A stretch of 42,064 bases of DNA from Clostridia bacterium (GTDB lineage: Bacteria; Bacillota; Clostridia; Oscillospirales; CAG-272): the NCBI GenBank assembly GCA_017504785.1, contig JAFVQL010000074.1:1-42064 (forward strand), read 5' to 3'. Positions 13,742-21,988 of this stretch are shown one piece after another. Position 1 is the first letter of the stretch, and every line of letters begins with the position of its first letter. The notes beneath the pieces are model-generated. The model saw nothing but the letters and a program-made list of their open reading frames with translations, did not search any database and was not told the origin of the DNA. Position numbers and translations under genes: made by a program.

Positions 13742-14542
13742 TTAATCGATGTTTTCGGTTACCTGAAGCACGTTCTCGAAGCCGTACTTCGTTGCGATCT
13801 CCAAAAGCTTGCCGTTTTCTTCCAGCGTCTTGATCGCCTCATTTACCTTAGCGGTAAGCTCGCTTCCCTTCTTGAAGCCTACGGCGTAGATCTCGGACTC
13901 AAGCTCGATCGCTTCTACGATCGCAAGATCGGAATAATCGTTCTTACCAACGATATTCTTTGCAAGAACCACGTCAACAACGATGAAATCAACCGCGCCG
14001 GACTTAACCTCGGGGAAAGCACCGATCTGCGAGGTAGCAGATCTTACGTTTGCGGCATCGGTTACGGTCTTGGCATAGGATTCACCTGCGCTACCGCCCT
14101 CAACGCAAGCGGTCTTGCCTGCAAGATCCGCCTCGGAGTTGAAGTTTGCAAGGTTAGCCTTCTTAACAACGATGCACTGCTGGTTCAGCATGTAGCCGTA
14201 AGAGAAATCAACGAGATCGGATCTCTTCGTACCGTCCTTCTCTGCACAGTTTGCAGTAAAGCCGTTCCAGATGCAGTCGATCGTGCCCGCCTGAAGCTCA
14301 GCATACTTCTGCTCCCAGGTGATCTCCTGGAACTCAACGTCCATACCGATCAGCTTACCAACCTCGATCGCGAACTCGGACTCAAAGCCGGTCCAGTTGC
14401 CGTTCGCATCTTTTTCATTCATGTTCTCAAAAATAGTTACGCCGCAGGTGAGAACGTCCTTGCTGCCGAAGCAAGAGGTGAGTCCGATGCAAGCAGAGCA
14501 AAGCAGAGCGATGCAAAGAACGAGAGTGATGATTCTTTTCAT
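13742..14542 (-). CDS. Amino-acid ABC transporter, substrate-binding lipoprotein
   Basis: A 266-residue lipoprotein with a signal peptide ending in LTSC (Cys24 lipid anchor), so it sits on the outer face of the membrane. The mature part is a family 3 solute-binding fold: GFESEFAIEVGKLIGMDVEF, then WEQKYAELQAGTIDCIWNGF (about residues 79-99), then the hinge block LAGKTACVEGGSAGESYA and the C-terminal KVNEAIKTLEENGKL. Such proteins bind polar amino acids. The aspartate of TIDCIWNG is at the family's ligand-binding position. First gene of the operon, with a consensus promoter and a perfect palindrome between promoter and ribosome site, so repression at the operator is likely. Confidence 0.92.
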   Translation of the reverse strand: MKRIITLVLCIALLCSACIGLTSCFGSKDVLTCGVTIFENMNEKDANGNWTGFESEFAIEVGKLIGMDVEFQEITWEQKYAELQAGTIDCIWNGFTANCAEKDGTKRSDLVDFSYGYMLNQQCIVVKKANLANFNSEADLAGKTACVEGGSAGESYAKTVTDAANVRSATSQIGAFPEVKSGAVDFIVVDVVLAKNIVGKNDYSDLAIVEAIELESEIYAVGFKKGSELTAKVNEAIKTLEENGKLLEIATKYGFENVLQVTENID

Positions 14543-14565
14543 TTTAAAAATCTCCTTTAGTGTTT

Positions 14566-14591
14566 TATCACTTTAATTTGTTAAAGTGATA
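14566..14591 (-). promoter_or_regulatory. Palindromic operator of the amino-acid ABC operon
   Basis: Two perfect 11-base arms, TATCACTTTAA (14566-14576) and TTAAAGTGATA (14581-14591), are separated by TTTG. It begins 2 bases downstream of the -10 box, covering the expected transcription start. A repressor site is the most likely reading. Confidence 0.65.
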
Positions 14592-14593
14592 TC

Positions 14594-14622
14594 ATTATAC
14601 CGCATTCTTTTCAATTTGTCAA
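14594..14622 (-). promoter_or_regulatory. Consensus promoter of the amino-acid ABC operon
   Basis: On the minus strand TTGACA (14617-14622) and TATAAT (14594-14599) are both perfect consensus boxes with a 17-base spacer. Confidence 0.85.
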
Positions 14623-14729
14623 TACTTTTTTGAGAGAAATTTTATTTTTTCATTAAATTCATAAAAAAAGCGTCCCGCGATGCAAGGCTGCACGCGCAAA
14701 ACGCATTCTTCTATATATAATAAAGGAAG

Positions 14730-15200
14730 CTAAACCGAGCCGTAGAGGTTGTAGATCGGGATTCCCTTCTGCGCGGCGAAGCGCTTGGTTTGCGCCGTGC
14801 CGCCGGTTTTTCGACCGACGTAACAGATCAGCATATCCGCGCGATCGATCATGGCACGGTTGCGCCGCTCCATACAGCCGCGCTTATATTCCTCGGAAAT
14901 CAGGATCGACTCATCCGCCTCGGAGAGGATATAGTCATACGCGGCGCGCTGCATCGACGTCCATTTCAAGGTCTGGTCGGCACAGGGGAGCATCAGCACG
15001 AGGCGCACGTCCGGATGACTGACGCGGAAAAGGATCACGGCCTTGGCGGCATAGGTATCGAAGCCGATCGCACCCCCGGTATAAAAGGTGCGGCAGCCTT
15101 GCGCGTAAGCATACGCGATCGCGCGGGCAAGAAGGTCGCGCAGCGCCTGCCCGCTTGCCGCGGGAATGGCACGGTGACCGCTGAAGGCACAGCTTTCCAC
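14730..15200 (-). CDS. SLOG-fold protein, DUF1273/YpsA-like
   Basis: A 156-residue soluble protein of the SLOG (Rossmann-like nucleotide-binding) superfamily related to DUF1273 proteins and to the DprA core. Motifs are CAFSGHR at the N-terminus, FYTGGAIGFDTYAA (about residues 38-51), LMLPCADQTLKW, RNRAMIDRADMLICYV and the C-terminal GGTAQTKRFA. The GTG start was chosen because AAAGGAG lies just before it and because a hairpin terminator (15226-15249) sits upstream; a longer frame to 15269 would have to read through that hairpin. The molecular role of the family is unsettled. It lies 72 bases downstream of the CorC-like pair. Confidence 0.75.
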   Translation of the reverse strand: MESCAFSGHRAIPAASGQALRDLLARAIAYAYAQGCRTFYTGGAIGFDTYAAKAVILFRVSHPDVRLVLMLPCADQTLKWTSMQRAAYDYILSEADESILISEEYKRGCMERRNRAMIDRADMLICYVGRKTGGTAQTKRFAAQKGIPIYNLYGSV

Positions 15201-15225
15201 AGTTTTCTCCTTTCTCCAAAAGAGC

Positions 15226-15249
15226 GGCTGCCGCAAAAGCGCGGCAGCC
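15226..15249 (-). terminator. Hairpin after the CNNM/CorC pair
   Basis: Nine-base arms GGCTGCCGC (15226-15234) and GCGGCAGCC (15241-15249), followed on the minus strand by a short T run. It lies just past the stop at 15273 and may attenuate transcription into the SLOG gene. Confidence 0.6.
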
Positions 15250-15272
15250 ACAAAAGCATTCGTATACAACGA

Positions 15273-16586
15273 TCAGTCTTCGGGATCTTCCTTCTTTTCC
15301 TTCTCGTTCTTCTCTTCCTCGGGCGGCGTTACCACCACCGTCAGCCGCTCGACCACGTTTTCGCCCATTTCGGTGACGATAACGTACAGGCTCTTATAGC
15401 TGAAGCTATCGCCCTCGTGCACGTCCTCCTCGAGCATTTCAACGGCCCAGCCGCCCATCGTGGTGTATTCGCTATCGAATTCGCGATCCTTGAAGTCGAT
15501 CTCGTCGAAGAATTCCTCAATATTGGTTTGACCGAGAACGGAATACGTGTTTTCCGCCGTTTTCTCGATCTCAAGCTCGATCACGTCGGTCTCGTCCCAG
15601 ATATCGCCAACGATCTCCTCGAGGATATCCTCCATCGTGACGACACCAAGCGTGCCGCCGTATTCATCCAGCACCACGATCATATGCACCTTCATTTCGC
15701 GCATCTTCTCCAGAGCATCGGGCAGCTTCGTGGTTTTATGCACGTAGCAGGTCTCTCTGACGTAATCCGCGGGATTGACGTTTGCAACGCCAAGCTCGGC
15801 AACCGCCTTCAAAAACGGCGCGATATAGAACACGCCCTCGATATGGTCAAGGGAATCCTTGTAATAGGGGAAACGCGAGTATCTTGCGTTCATGACCTCG
15901 GAAAGAATGATCTCGGGGGCATCCTCGCAGTCAATTCCCTGCACGTCCACGCGGGGCGTGAGGATCTGCTCCACGGTGATATCCGAGAATTCCAGCGCGG
16001 ACTGCAAAAGCTCTCCGCTATCCTCGTCGATCACGCCCTCCTCCTCGACCGTTTCGATGATCGTGGCAAGCTCCTCCTCCGTAACGAGGGGCTTATCCTC
16101 CTCGTCTGCCTTTTTCCAAAGGCGGGATACGGTGCGTACGAACGCCATAACGAGCGCCGTCAAGGGATAAAAAATTATCATAAGAGCGCGAAGCGCATAA
16201 GAGGTAACACATGCATACGGCAGAGCGAGGCTCTTGCCGAGCAGCTTGGGAATGATCTCGCCGAAGATCAAAAGCACGACGGTGGATACCAAGGTGGAAA
16301 CCACACCGACGATCGCTTCATTCTCTTTTCCGAGAAGGTTCAGCGTAATGATCGTGGAAAGCGAGGAAAGAACGATATTCACGACGTTATTACCGATCAG
16401 GATCGTTGTCAGCGCTTCGGGATAGCGCTCCTCGATCTTCTCCGCAACGCGCGCGCCCTTGTTCCCGTCCGCTGCCATTTTTTGCAGACGCATACGGTTG
16501 AGCGAGGTGAGCGCGATCTCAACAGATGAGAAGAACGCGGAAAAAACGATCAGTACCACGCAAGCAATCAAATACGGCGTTATCAT
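15273..16586 (-). CDS. CNNM/CBS/CorC membrane protein (hemolysin C-like), copy 1
   Basis: A 437-residue protein with the architecture of CNNM/CorC magnesium-transport-related proteins: an N-terminal DUF21 membrane domain with about four spans (residues 1-150; LIACVVLIVFSAFFSSVEIA at the start), a CBS pair (about 200-335; RYSRFPYYKDSLDHIEGV and VVLDEYGGTLGVVTMEDIL), and a C-terminal CorC/HlyC domain (about 350-425). CBS domains of this family bind ATP/Mg; a role in Mg efflux or homeostasis is family knowledge. Its ATG overlaps the stop of copy 2 as ATGA, so the pair is translationally coupled. The charged C-terminal tail is EEEKNEKEKKE. Confidence 0.88.
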   Translation of the reverse strand: MITPYLIACVVLIVFSAFFSSVEIALTSLNRMRLQKMAADGNKGARVAEKIEERYPEALTTILIGNNVVNIVLSSLSTIITLNLLGKENEAIVGVVSTLVSTVVLLIFGEIIPKLLGKSLALPYACVTSYALRALMIIFYPLTALVMAFVRTVSRLWKKADEEDKPLVTEEELATIIETVEEEGVIDEDSGELLQSALEFSDITVEQILTPRVDVQGIDCEDAPEIILSEVMNARYSRFPYYKDSLDHIEGVFYIAPFLKAVAELGVANVNPADYVRETCYVHKTTKLPDALEKMREMKVHMIVVLDEYGGTLGVVTMEDILEEIVGDIWDETDVIELEIEKTAENTYSVLGQTNIEEFFDEIDFKDREFDSEYTTMGGWAVEMLEEDVHEGDSFSYKSLYVIVTEMGENVVERLTVVVTPPEEEKNEKEKKEDPED

Positions 16587-17935
16587 TTTTCCACCTCCCC
16601 ATCTTCCTCGGATACCGCTTCCTCGGCATCCTTCTCGGGCAGGTCGATCTCGGGATCGGCAAGCTTCACGGTGGCAAACAGAACGCGGTTCTGCTCGGTC
16701 TCATCGATCTCCACCGTCAGATCCCCGACGGTGAAGCTATCCTCCTCCTCAGGAAGACGGCCGAGCCTTTCAAGGATCCAGGTGCTGACCGGCTTATGCG
16801 GCGCAGTTCCCTGCGGGGCGGCAAGCCCGATGCGGGCATACATTTCGCTGACCGAAAGACGGCCGGAAACGCGGAAATAATTTCCGCCAAGCTTCATAAA
16901 ATCATCGTCCACCACGTCTTGCTCATCATAGATCTCGCCAACGATCTCCTCGATAAAGTCTTCAATGGTAACGATACCGATGATCGAGGTGCCGTTGCGG
17001 TCGTACACGAGTGCCATCGACTGGCGCTTTCCGCTCATCTCTTCCTTCAGATCATCGATGGAAGCATCTAATGTTGTAAAGTATGGTTTACGAATCAACC
17101 GTGAAACGCGAACGTTTCGATCGGCGATATAGGCCTTTAAGTAGTCGTTTACGATCAAAATTCCGATGCATTTATCCAAGCTGCCGCGACAAACCGGGAG
17201 GCGCGAAAACTTCGTACTCTTGATCACCTCAAACACCGCATCGCGCGAAAGAGAGACGTCCAGCCACTGTACGTCTGCCTTCAAGGTCAGAATATCCGCA
17301 ACGCGGGTCTTTGAAAACTCCAGCGCGGACTGCAAAAGCTCGCTCTGATCCTCGTCCAGCACACCGTCCTCCTCCGAGGTCTCGATGATGGTGGAAAGTT
17401 CCTCCTCCGTCACCGTCGGCTCTTCCTTTACGACGACGATCTTATTTAAGAGCTTGGTGATCCCCATGAATACGATCGTGATCGGATACAGAATATACTT
17501 GATCCCGCGAAGCGAGGGCGCGGAGGACATGGCCCAGCGCTCGGGCATATCCTTGGCAAAGTTTTTCGGAACGGTCTCCGCAAAGATAAATACCGCAACG
17601 GTGGTGATCGCCGTGGCAACGGTGGTCACCACGCTTTCCGTCACGGGAGCACCGCTCTCTCGCAGGGCAACGAATACGTGCCCCGAAAAGATGGTGGCGA
17701 CGGCGGCGGCACCGCAGTTCACAAGGTTATTGCCCACAAGAAGCGTTGTCAGATACAGGTCGTATTTCTCGCGGATCTTCAACGCGAGGTCTGCCCTGCG
17801 ATCCTCCTCCTCTTTGTAGCTCAAAAGCTTGATCTTGCTCACCGAAGAAAAAGCCATCTCGGTAGCGGAAAAATAAGCGCTTGCTATCAAAAGCAAAACG
17901 TATACGGCGATAAGTAGCCAACTACTCGGGTCCAT
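16583..17935 (-). CDS. CNNM/CBS/CorC membrane protein (hemolysin C-like), copy 2
   Basis: A 450-residue paralogue of the gene it overlaps, with the same order: DUF21 membrane domain (about 1-165; IASAYFSATEMAFSSVSKIKL), CBS pair (about 195-330; KFSRLPVCRGSLDKCIGILIVN and GIVTIEDFIEEIVGEI) and CorC domain (about 345-420). The two copies are clearly diverged, so a heteromeric pair rather than simple redundancy is possible; this is inference. It is the first gene from a good promoter. The ATG has only a distant ribosome site (GAGGAG, 15 bases away, across a T-run), and no better in-frame start was found, so initiation may be weak. Confidence 0.88.
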   Translation of the reverse strand: MDPSSWLLIAVYVLLLIASAYFSATEMAFSSVSKIKLLSYKEEEDRRADLALKIREKYDLYLTTLLVGNNLVNCGAAAVATIFSGHVFVALRESGAPVTESVVTTVATAITTVAVFIFAETVPKNFAKDMPERWAMSSAPSLRGIKYILYPITIVFMGITKLLNKIVVVKEEPTVTEEELSTIIETSEEDGVLDEDQSELLQSALEFSKTRVADILTLKADVQWLDVSLSRDAVFEVIKSTKFSRLPVCRGSLDKCIGILIVNDYLKAYIADRNVRVSRLIRKPYFTTLDASIDDLKEEMSGKRQSMALVYDRNGTSIIGIVTIEDFIEEIVGEIYDEQDVVDDDFMKLGGNYFRVSGRLSVSEMYARIGLAAPQGTAPHKPVSTWILERLGRLPEEEDSFTVGDLTVEIDETEQNRVLFATVKLADPEIDLPEKDAEEAVSEEDGEVEK

Positions 17936-17994
17936 GGAAAAAAAACCACACTCCTCTGTTTCGATATACGGTGTATATAAAACACCAATTATAT

Positions 17995-18023
17995 ATTATA
18001 TAGTATATATTAAAAAAAGTCAA
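17995..18023 (-). promoter_or_regulatory. Promoter of the CNNM/CorC pair
   Basis: Minus-strand TTGACT (18018-18023) and TATAAT (17995-18000), 17-base spacer, in a stretch of alternating TA steps. Confidence 0.65.
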
Positions 18024-18059
18024 GGGGTGGCGTGTTTTTCCGAGCAAAAATCATTCTTT

Positions 18060-19598
18060 TTACGCCAAAAATCGGTGTTTTCTTTCATTTTTCCTTTTCC
18101 CGATGCGAAAAACGCCTTCCGAAAACGAAGAAAAGACGACCGTGCACGCAATAAACGAGCAGATGAAAAAGAGGATCTTCGCAAGCATCCACGGCAGCGT
18201 GGTCACCGTTCCGTTCATTAAAAAGAGGCGGTGCTGGGCAAAAACCGAAAGCGCGGCAGAGAGCATCGGCGGCAGAGCGGAGGCAAGGAGCGGAACGCGA
18301 AAGCGGATGGAGCGGCGCAGGCGGCAAAGCGAAAGAAGGAAATTATAAAGCTCCATCACGATGATCATGACGGCGTATCCCCAAACGCCAAGCACCGGCA
18401 AAAGAAACCAAACGAGCAGCACCGACAGAAGCGAATCGGTGATATTGATCCACATAGACGCCACCTGCTCGCCGATTCCCTTCAGCATCTGATCGGTCGC
18501 ATGATCGAGATACATGATCGGCACGACCGGCGCGAGCATGGCGATATACCGCCCCGCCTCCGTGCTGTGATAGACGAGATGCCCAAGCTCCTCCGAAAAA
18601 AGAAGAAGCAGTGCCGCCGTGGCGATCCCGTAGCGAAGTGCCGCGCAAAAGGTCCTTTTGCACATACGCTCCATGCGCGCTTCGTCCCCCTTCGCCTTCG
18701 CCTCGGCAAATTCCGGCACCAAGAGGCTTGCAAAGGAGGTCAAAGGTGCCATTGGAAAGAGAACGAGCGGCAGTGCCATGCCGTGCAAAACGCCGTAAGA
18801 GGCAAGCGAATCCTCGGCGCTCTGCCCAAAGAGCCGCAGCCGCTTCGGGATCAGAATATGCTCCGCGGTGAGAAGTGCCGAGCGCAGATAGGCGGACACC
18901 GCCAGAGGCAACGCCATACGGCACACGGGCAAAAACGACTCTTTGCCGCTCCCCTTCTCTTTTTTTCGGCGCGAAAGAAAAAATTGCAGCCATGCAAACG
19001 AAAAAGCGAAAAGATCCGAAAGCACCGCCGTTACGGCAAGCGCGATGCAGGCAGCGGCTACGTTTTCGGCATTCGTGCGCGAGAGCAAAACGACCGTAAG
19101 CAAAAGGCGAAAAAGCTGCGAGCCGACCTGCATGGCCGCATTGTTTGCAACGCGGCGAATGCCGACAAAATAACCGACGCATACCGACAAAAGCGCCTCG
19201 GGCAAGAGCGAAAGCGAGAGGATGCGAATGGGAAGCACAGTACGCGCATCACCGAGAAAATACGTTCCGAAGAAGGGAGCGAACAAAAACAGGACCGCCG
19301 TGGCGGCACCGCCGAAGAAAAGTGCATACAAAATGCCCGCGCGCAAGACCGAGCCGACGGCACGCTCTCCCTTGCCGATCGCGGCGGCGACGAGATTCGT
19401 CATCGCAAGCGAGATGCCCGAGGTGGCAAAGGTCAGGGCGAAGCCGTAGAGCGTCATGATCAGCGTATAAAGTCCCACGCCCTGCGCGCCGACCGCGCCC
19501 GAAACGAAGGAGGAAGCAAAAAGTCCCACCCCGCGCATCGAAAGCGCCACCAGCGTAAGTAATATTCCGTTTTTAAAAAATCTCTTTTTATCGCTCAT
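18060..19598 (-). CDS. Polysaccharide/lipid flippase, SpoVB-MurJ (MVF) family
   Basis: A 512-residue integral membrane protein with about fourteen hydrophobic segments, the size and layout of the MVF superfamily of lipid-linked oligosaccharide flippases. Supporting stretches are FFKNGILLTLVALSMRGVGLFASSFV at the N-terminus, GLYTLIMTLYGFALTFATSGISLAMTNLV (about residues 40-68) and the central LVLFPMAPLTSFASLLVPEFAEAKA (about 280-305), which matches the conserved block of SpoVB-like proteins. It could serve peptidoglycan precursor transport during sporulation or another surface polymer; there is no sporulation neighbour to decide. Ribosome site weak (AAGGCGG, 8 bases before the ATG). No promoter was fixed. 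Confidence 0.85.
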   Translation of the reverse strand: MSDKKRFFKNGILLTLVALSMRGVGLFASSFVSGAVGAQGVGLYTLIMTLYGFALTFATSGISLAMTNLVAAAIGKGERAVGSVLRAGILYALFFGGAATAVLFLFAPFFGTYFLGDARTVLPIRILSLSLLPEALLSVCVGYFVGIRRVANNAAMQVGSQLFRLLLTVVLLSRTNAENVAAACIALAVTAVLSDLFAFSFAWLQFFLSRRKKEKGSGKESFLPVCRMALPLAVSAYLRSALLTAEHILIPKRLRLFGQSAEDSLASYGVLHGMALPLVLFPMAPLTSFASLLVPEFAEAKAKGDEARMERMCKRTFCAALRYGIATAALLLLFSEELGHLVYHSTEAGRYIAMLAPVVPIMYLDHATDQMLKGIGEQVASMWINITDSLLSVLLVWFLLPVLGVWGYAVMIIVMELYNFLLSLCRLRRSIRFRVPLLASALPPMLSAALSVFAQHRLFLMNGTVTTLPWMLAKILFFICSFIACTVVFSSFSEGVFRIGKRKNERKHRFLA

Positions 19599-19725
19599 GG
19601 AACGCGCCGCCTTTTCTCTTTTTTCTTTTTCATTCTATGATGGGCAGGGCTTGTTCTATACGCAAAAAAAGATGCGCGTTCTTTCTTTTTAAATTCCGAA
19701 AAAGAACCGACGGCAAAAAAGAAAA

Positions 19726-19755
19726 GCACTCTCTCCGCGGCAGCGAAGAGAGTGC
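19726..19755 (-). terminator. Terminator of the sugar kinase gene
   Basis: Arms GCACTCTCT and AGAGAGTGC, followed on the minus strand by TTTTCTTTTTT, about 30 bases past the stop at 19786. Confidence 0.8.
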
Positions 19756-19785
19756 CAATTTTATAAGAAATATTTACATTTTTTG

Positions 19786-20883
19786 TTATTTTGCGTATTT
19801 TTCTACGATCTTGTGCATTTCCGGAAGTGCCTTCTCCATATCGGATACAAGCTTGAACTGGTTTCTTGCACGATCAAGATTGTGACCCTCGCGGCTGGTG
19901 CGGAAGTAGGTGTCACCCTGCAGATGGTCGGTCAAGAAGCGGGTGCCGCACTCCAGCGTCATCATGATCGCCGCCTCGGGCAGATACGAGATCTCCGTCT
20001 CAGTAAGGCCGCCTGCCACGCCCTCAAGGAAGCCCTTTACGTAAAGCTCGAAGAGGCTGATATCGAAGTTGACCTTCGTAAGATCGGTCTCATCCTCAAG
20101 CGCGGTGGTAGCACCGAAGCGAATGGAATCGCCGAAGTCGTTGATCGCATAACCGGGCATGATGGTATCCAGGTCGATAATGCAAACGGGATCGCCCGAA
20201 TCTCTATCGAAGAGAATGTTATTGAGCTTGGTATCGTTATGCGTTACGCGGAGAGGAAGCTTGCCTGCGGCATACGCATCCTCAAAAAGATGCATGAAGC
20301 CCTCGCGCGCTTCCACGAAAGCGATCTCATCCTTTACAGAAGCCGCTCTTCCCTTCACGTCTGCCGCGAGCGCCTCCTTGAACTGACGGAAGCGATCGGG
20401 CGTGTTGTGGAAATTCTCGATGGTCTCCACGAGAAGATGTGCGGGAAAATCGCGAAGAAGCGCCTGGAAATTACCGAACGCAACGCCGCTCTGATAGAAC
20501 TGCTTGGGATCCTCTACCTTATCGAAGCTTGCGCTGTCCACGATAAAGTAAGTCGCGCGCCAGAATTCACCGTTCTCATCCTCGTAGAAATTCTTTCCGT
20601 CCACCGTCTTGATAAGGGTGAGCGTTTCGCGAAGCGCGTCACCGCCGCGGGCGAGAATGTTCTTGCGAAGATGCTCGGTTACGAGCGCATAGTTGCCCAT
20701 CAGAGCCGCGGGATCCTTGAACACGCGCTTATTGATCTTCTGAAGAATGTAGTGGCGCTCCTTGTCACCGTTTTTGCAGATGACGAGGTGCGTTTCGTTG
20801 ATGTGACCGTTACCATAAAGGCCGGTGCTTACGACCTCACCCTCGAAGGTGAAGGCTTTGGTAATATAGGGAAGCTGATTCAT
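19786..20883 (-). CDS. N-acetylhexosamine 1-kinase-like phosphotransferase (NahK/LnpB type)
   Basis: A 365-residue kinase of the aminoglycoside/choline phosphotransferase superfamily. The catalytic Brenner-type motif reads THNDTKLNNILFD (about residues 209-221) and the metal-binding segment IDLDTIMPGYAINDFGDSI (about 232-250), which closely follows NahK/LnpB of the bifidobacterial lacto-N-biose/galacto-N-biose pathway, as does the overall length. NahK phosphorylates the anomeric OH of GlcNAc or GalNAc with ATP. No lacto-N-biose phosphorylase or epimerase neighbours are present, so the assignment of substrate is inference; mucin or host glycan use would be consistent. Transcribed alone, with a GGAAAG ribosome site and a good terminator. 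Confidence 0.82.
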   Translation of the reverse strand: MNQLPYITKAFTFEGEVVSTGLYGNGHINETHLVICKNGDKERHYILQKINKRVFKDPAALMGNYALVTEHLRKNILARGGDALRETLTLIKTVDGKNFYEDENGEFWRATYFIVDSASFDKVEDPKQFYQSGVAFGNFQALLRDFPAHLLVETIENFHNTPDRFRQFKEALAADVKGRAASVKDEIAFVEAREGFMHLFEDAYAAGKLPLRVTHNDTKLNNILFDRDSGDPVCIIDLDTIMPGYAINDFGDSIRFGATTALEDETDLTKVNFDISLFELYVKGFLEGVAGGLTETEISYLPEAAIMMTLECGTRFLTDHLQGDTYFRTSREGHNLDRARNQFKLVSDMEKALPEMHKIVEKYAK

Positions 20884-21079
20884 GATACTTTCCTTGTCCT
20901 TTTTATGTTTTTATTATCACTTATGACCTTGATAAAAGCGCAAGGCCGCCGATGTAAAAAAGCACCGCGAGGCCATCCGCGCCGACCGCGCATTTCATAA
21001 AAGCACCCATCCGAAAAAAGAGCGAGGTGTTTTTCTGATTTTCCGATCTTCTATCATTGTCTTATTATAGCAAAACGGG

Positions 21080-21108
21080 TTGACTTTTGCAAGAGAAAAT
21101 AGTATAAT
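21080..21108 (+). promoter_or_regulatory. Promoter of the PocR-AraC/nuclease operon
   Basis: TTGACT (21080-21085) and TATAAT (21103-21108) with a 17-base spacer, about 55 bases before the ATG at 21164. Confidence 0.7.
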
Positions 21109-21163
21109 TATTTTGTAATATCGATTTTTTATCAATCTTTTTTCCAAAAAGGAGCGCGCCATC

Positions 21164-21988
21164 ATGCAAAGCAAAATCACGTCCGTCCTCTGTGACCTTT
21201 ATAAGATCTCGGGCTTCCGCATGTCACTGCACAATGCGAACTTTGAGGAGATCGCCGCTTACCCCGCAGAGCCGACGGCTTTTTGCGCCTACGTGCACTC
21301 TCTTCCGGGCGAATTTCAAAAATGCCTCGAATGTGACCGCATCGGCTCGCGGGAGGCGCTCGCGCGCGGAGAAGCGCATTCCTATCGCTGCCGCTTCGGG
21401 CTTACCGAGGTTGCCAGCCCGCTTTACAGCTTCGGCATCCTCACGGGCTTTTTAATGATGGGGCAGGTGACCGTCGGCAAAGCGGAGGAAAGCGCCGCCG
21501 TGCGAAAGATCCTACCCGAAAAGGAATTTCGCGAAAAACTGCTCGGCTCCGTTCCCACCGTGCCCGAGGATATGCTCGCCTCCTACGTGAAGATCCTTAC
21601 CATCTGCGCGGAACATCTGACGATTTCAAACGCGCTGGATATCACGCATCAGGATCTTGGCGCAATGGCGAAAAATTATATCGCACAGAATTATCACCGA
21701 AAGATCACGCTCGGCGATATCTGCAAGCATCTCGCCTGCTCCAAATCCACCCTCGTCAACAACTTCCGAAAGGCCCACGGCACGACTGTGGCCGCCTATA
21801 TCACCGAGGTGAGGCTGAAGGAGGCGGAGAAAATGCTGATCGGAAACGAGCGAACGCTCGCGGAGATCTCCACGCTCTGCGGCTTTTCCGATCAATCCTA
21901 TTTCAGCAAGGTGTTCTCTGCAAAAATGGGATGCACGCCGAGAGATTACAGAAGGAGGCTACAGAATGAAGATCCTGCACACCGCTGA
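21164..21988 (+). CDS. PocR-domain AraC-family transcription regulator
   Basis: A 274-residue regulator. Residues about 10-160 form a PocR ligand-sensing domain, recognisable from ICDLYKISGFRMSLHNA near the start here (CDLYKISGFRMSLHN), the spaced cysteines in KCLECD and SYRCRFGL, and GILTGFLMMGQV. Residues about 170-270 are a double helix-turn-helix AraC domain (KITLGDICKHLACSKSTLV and LAEISTLCGFSDQSYFSKVF, ending PRDYRR). PocR domains sense small hydrocarbon derivatives such as propanediol in known cases. Here the gene overlaps the nuclease gene by 23 bases, so it may be autoregulatory for this operon; the ligand is unknown. AAGGAG ribosome site. Confidence 0.88.
   Translation: MQSKITSVLCDLYKISGFRMSLHNANFEEIAAYPAEPTAFCAYVHSLPGEFQKCLECDRIGSREALARGEAHSYRCRFGLTEVASPLYSFGILTGFLMMGQVTVGKAEESAAVRKILPEKEFREKLLGSVPTVPEDMLASYVKILTICAEHLTISNALDITHQDLGAMAKNYIAQNYHRKITLGDICKHLACSKSTLVNNFRKAHGTTVAAYITEVRLKEAEKMLIGNERTLAEISTLCGFSDQSYFSKVFSAKMGCTPRDYRRRLQNEDPAHR

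Noticed and set aside
14790..16529. A 579-codon plus-strand frame across the SLOG and CNNM/CorC genes
   Set aside because: Antisense shadow of well-recognised genes; composition rich in Arg/His/Asp with no domain.
18231..19562. A 443-codon plus-strand frame across the flippase gene
   Set aside because: Highly basic, no ribosome site, antisense to a membrane protein with a clear hydrophobic pattern.
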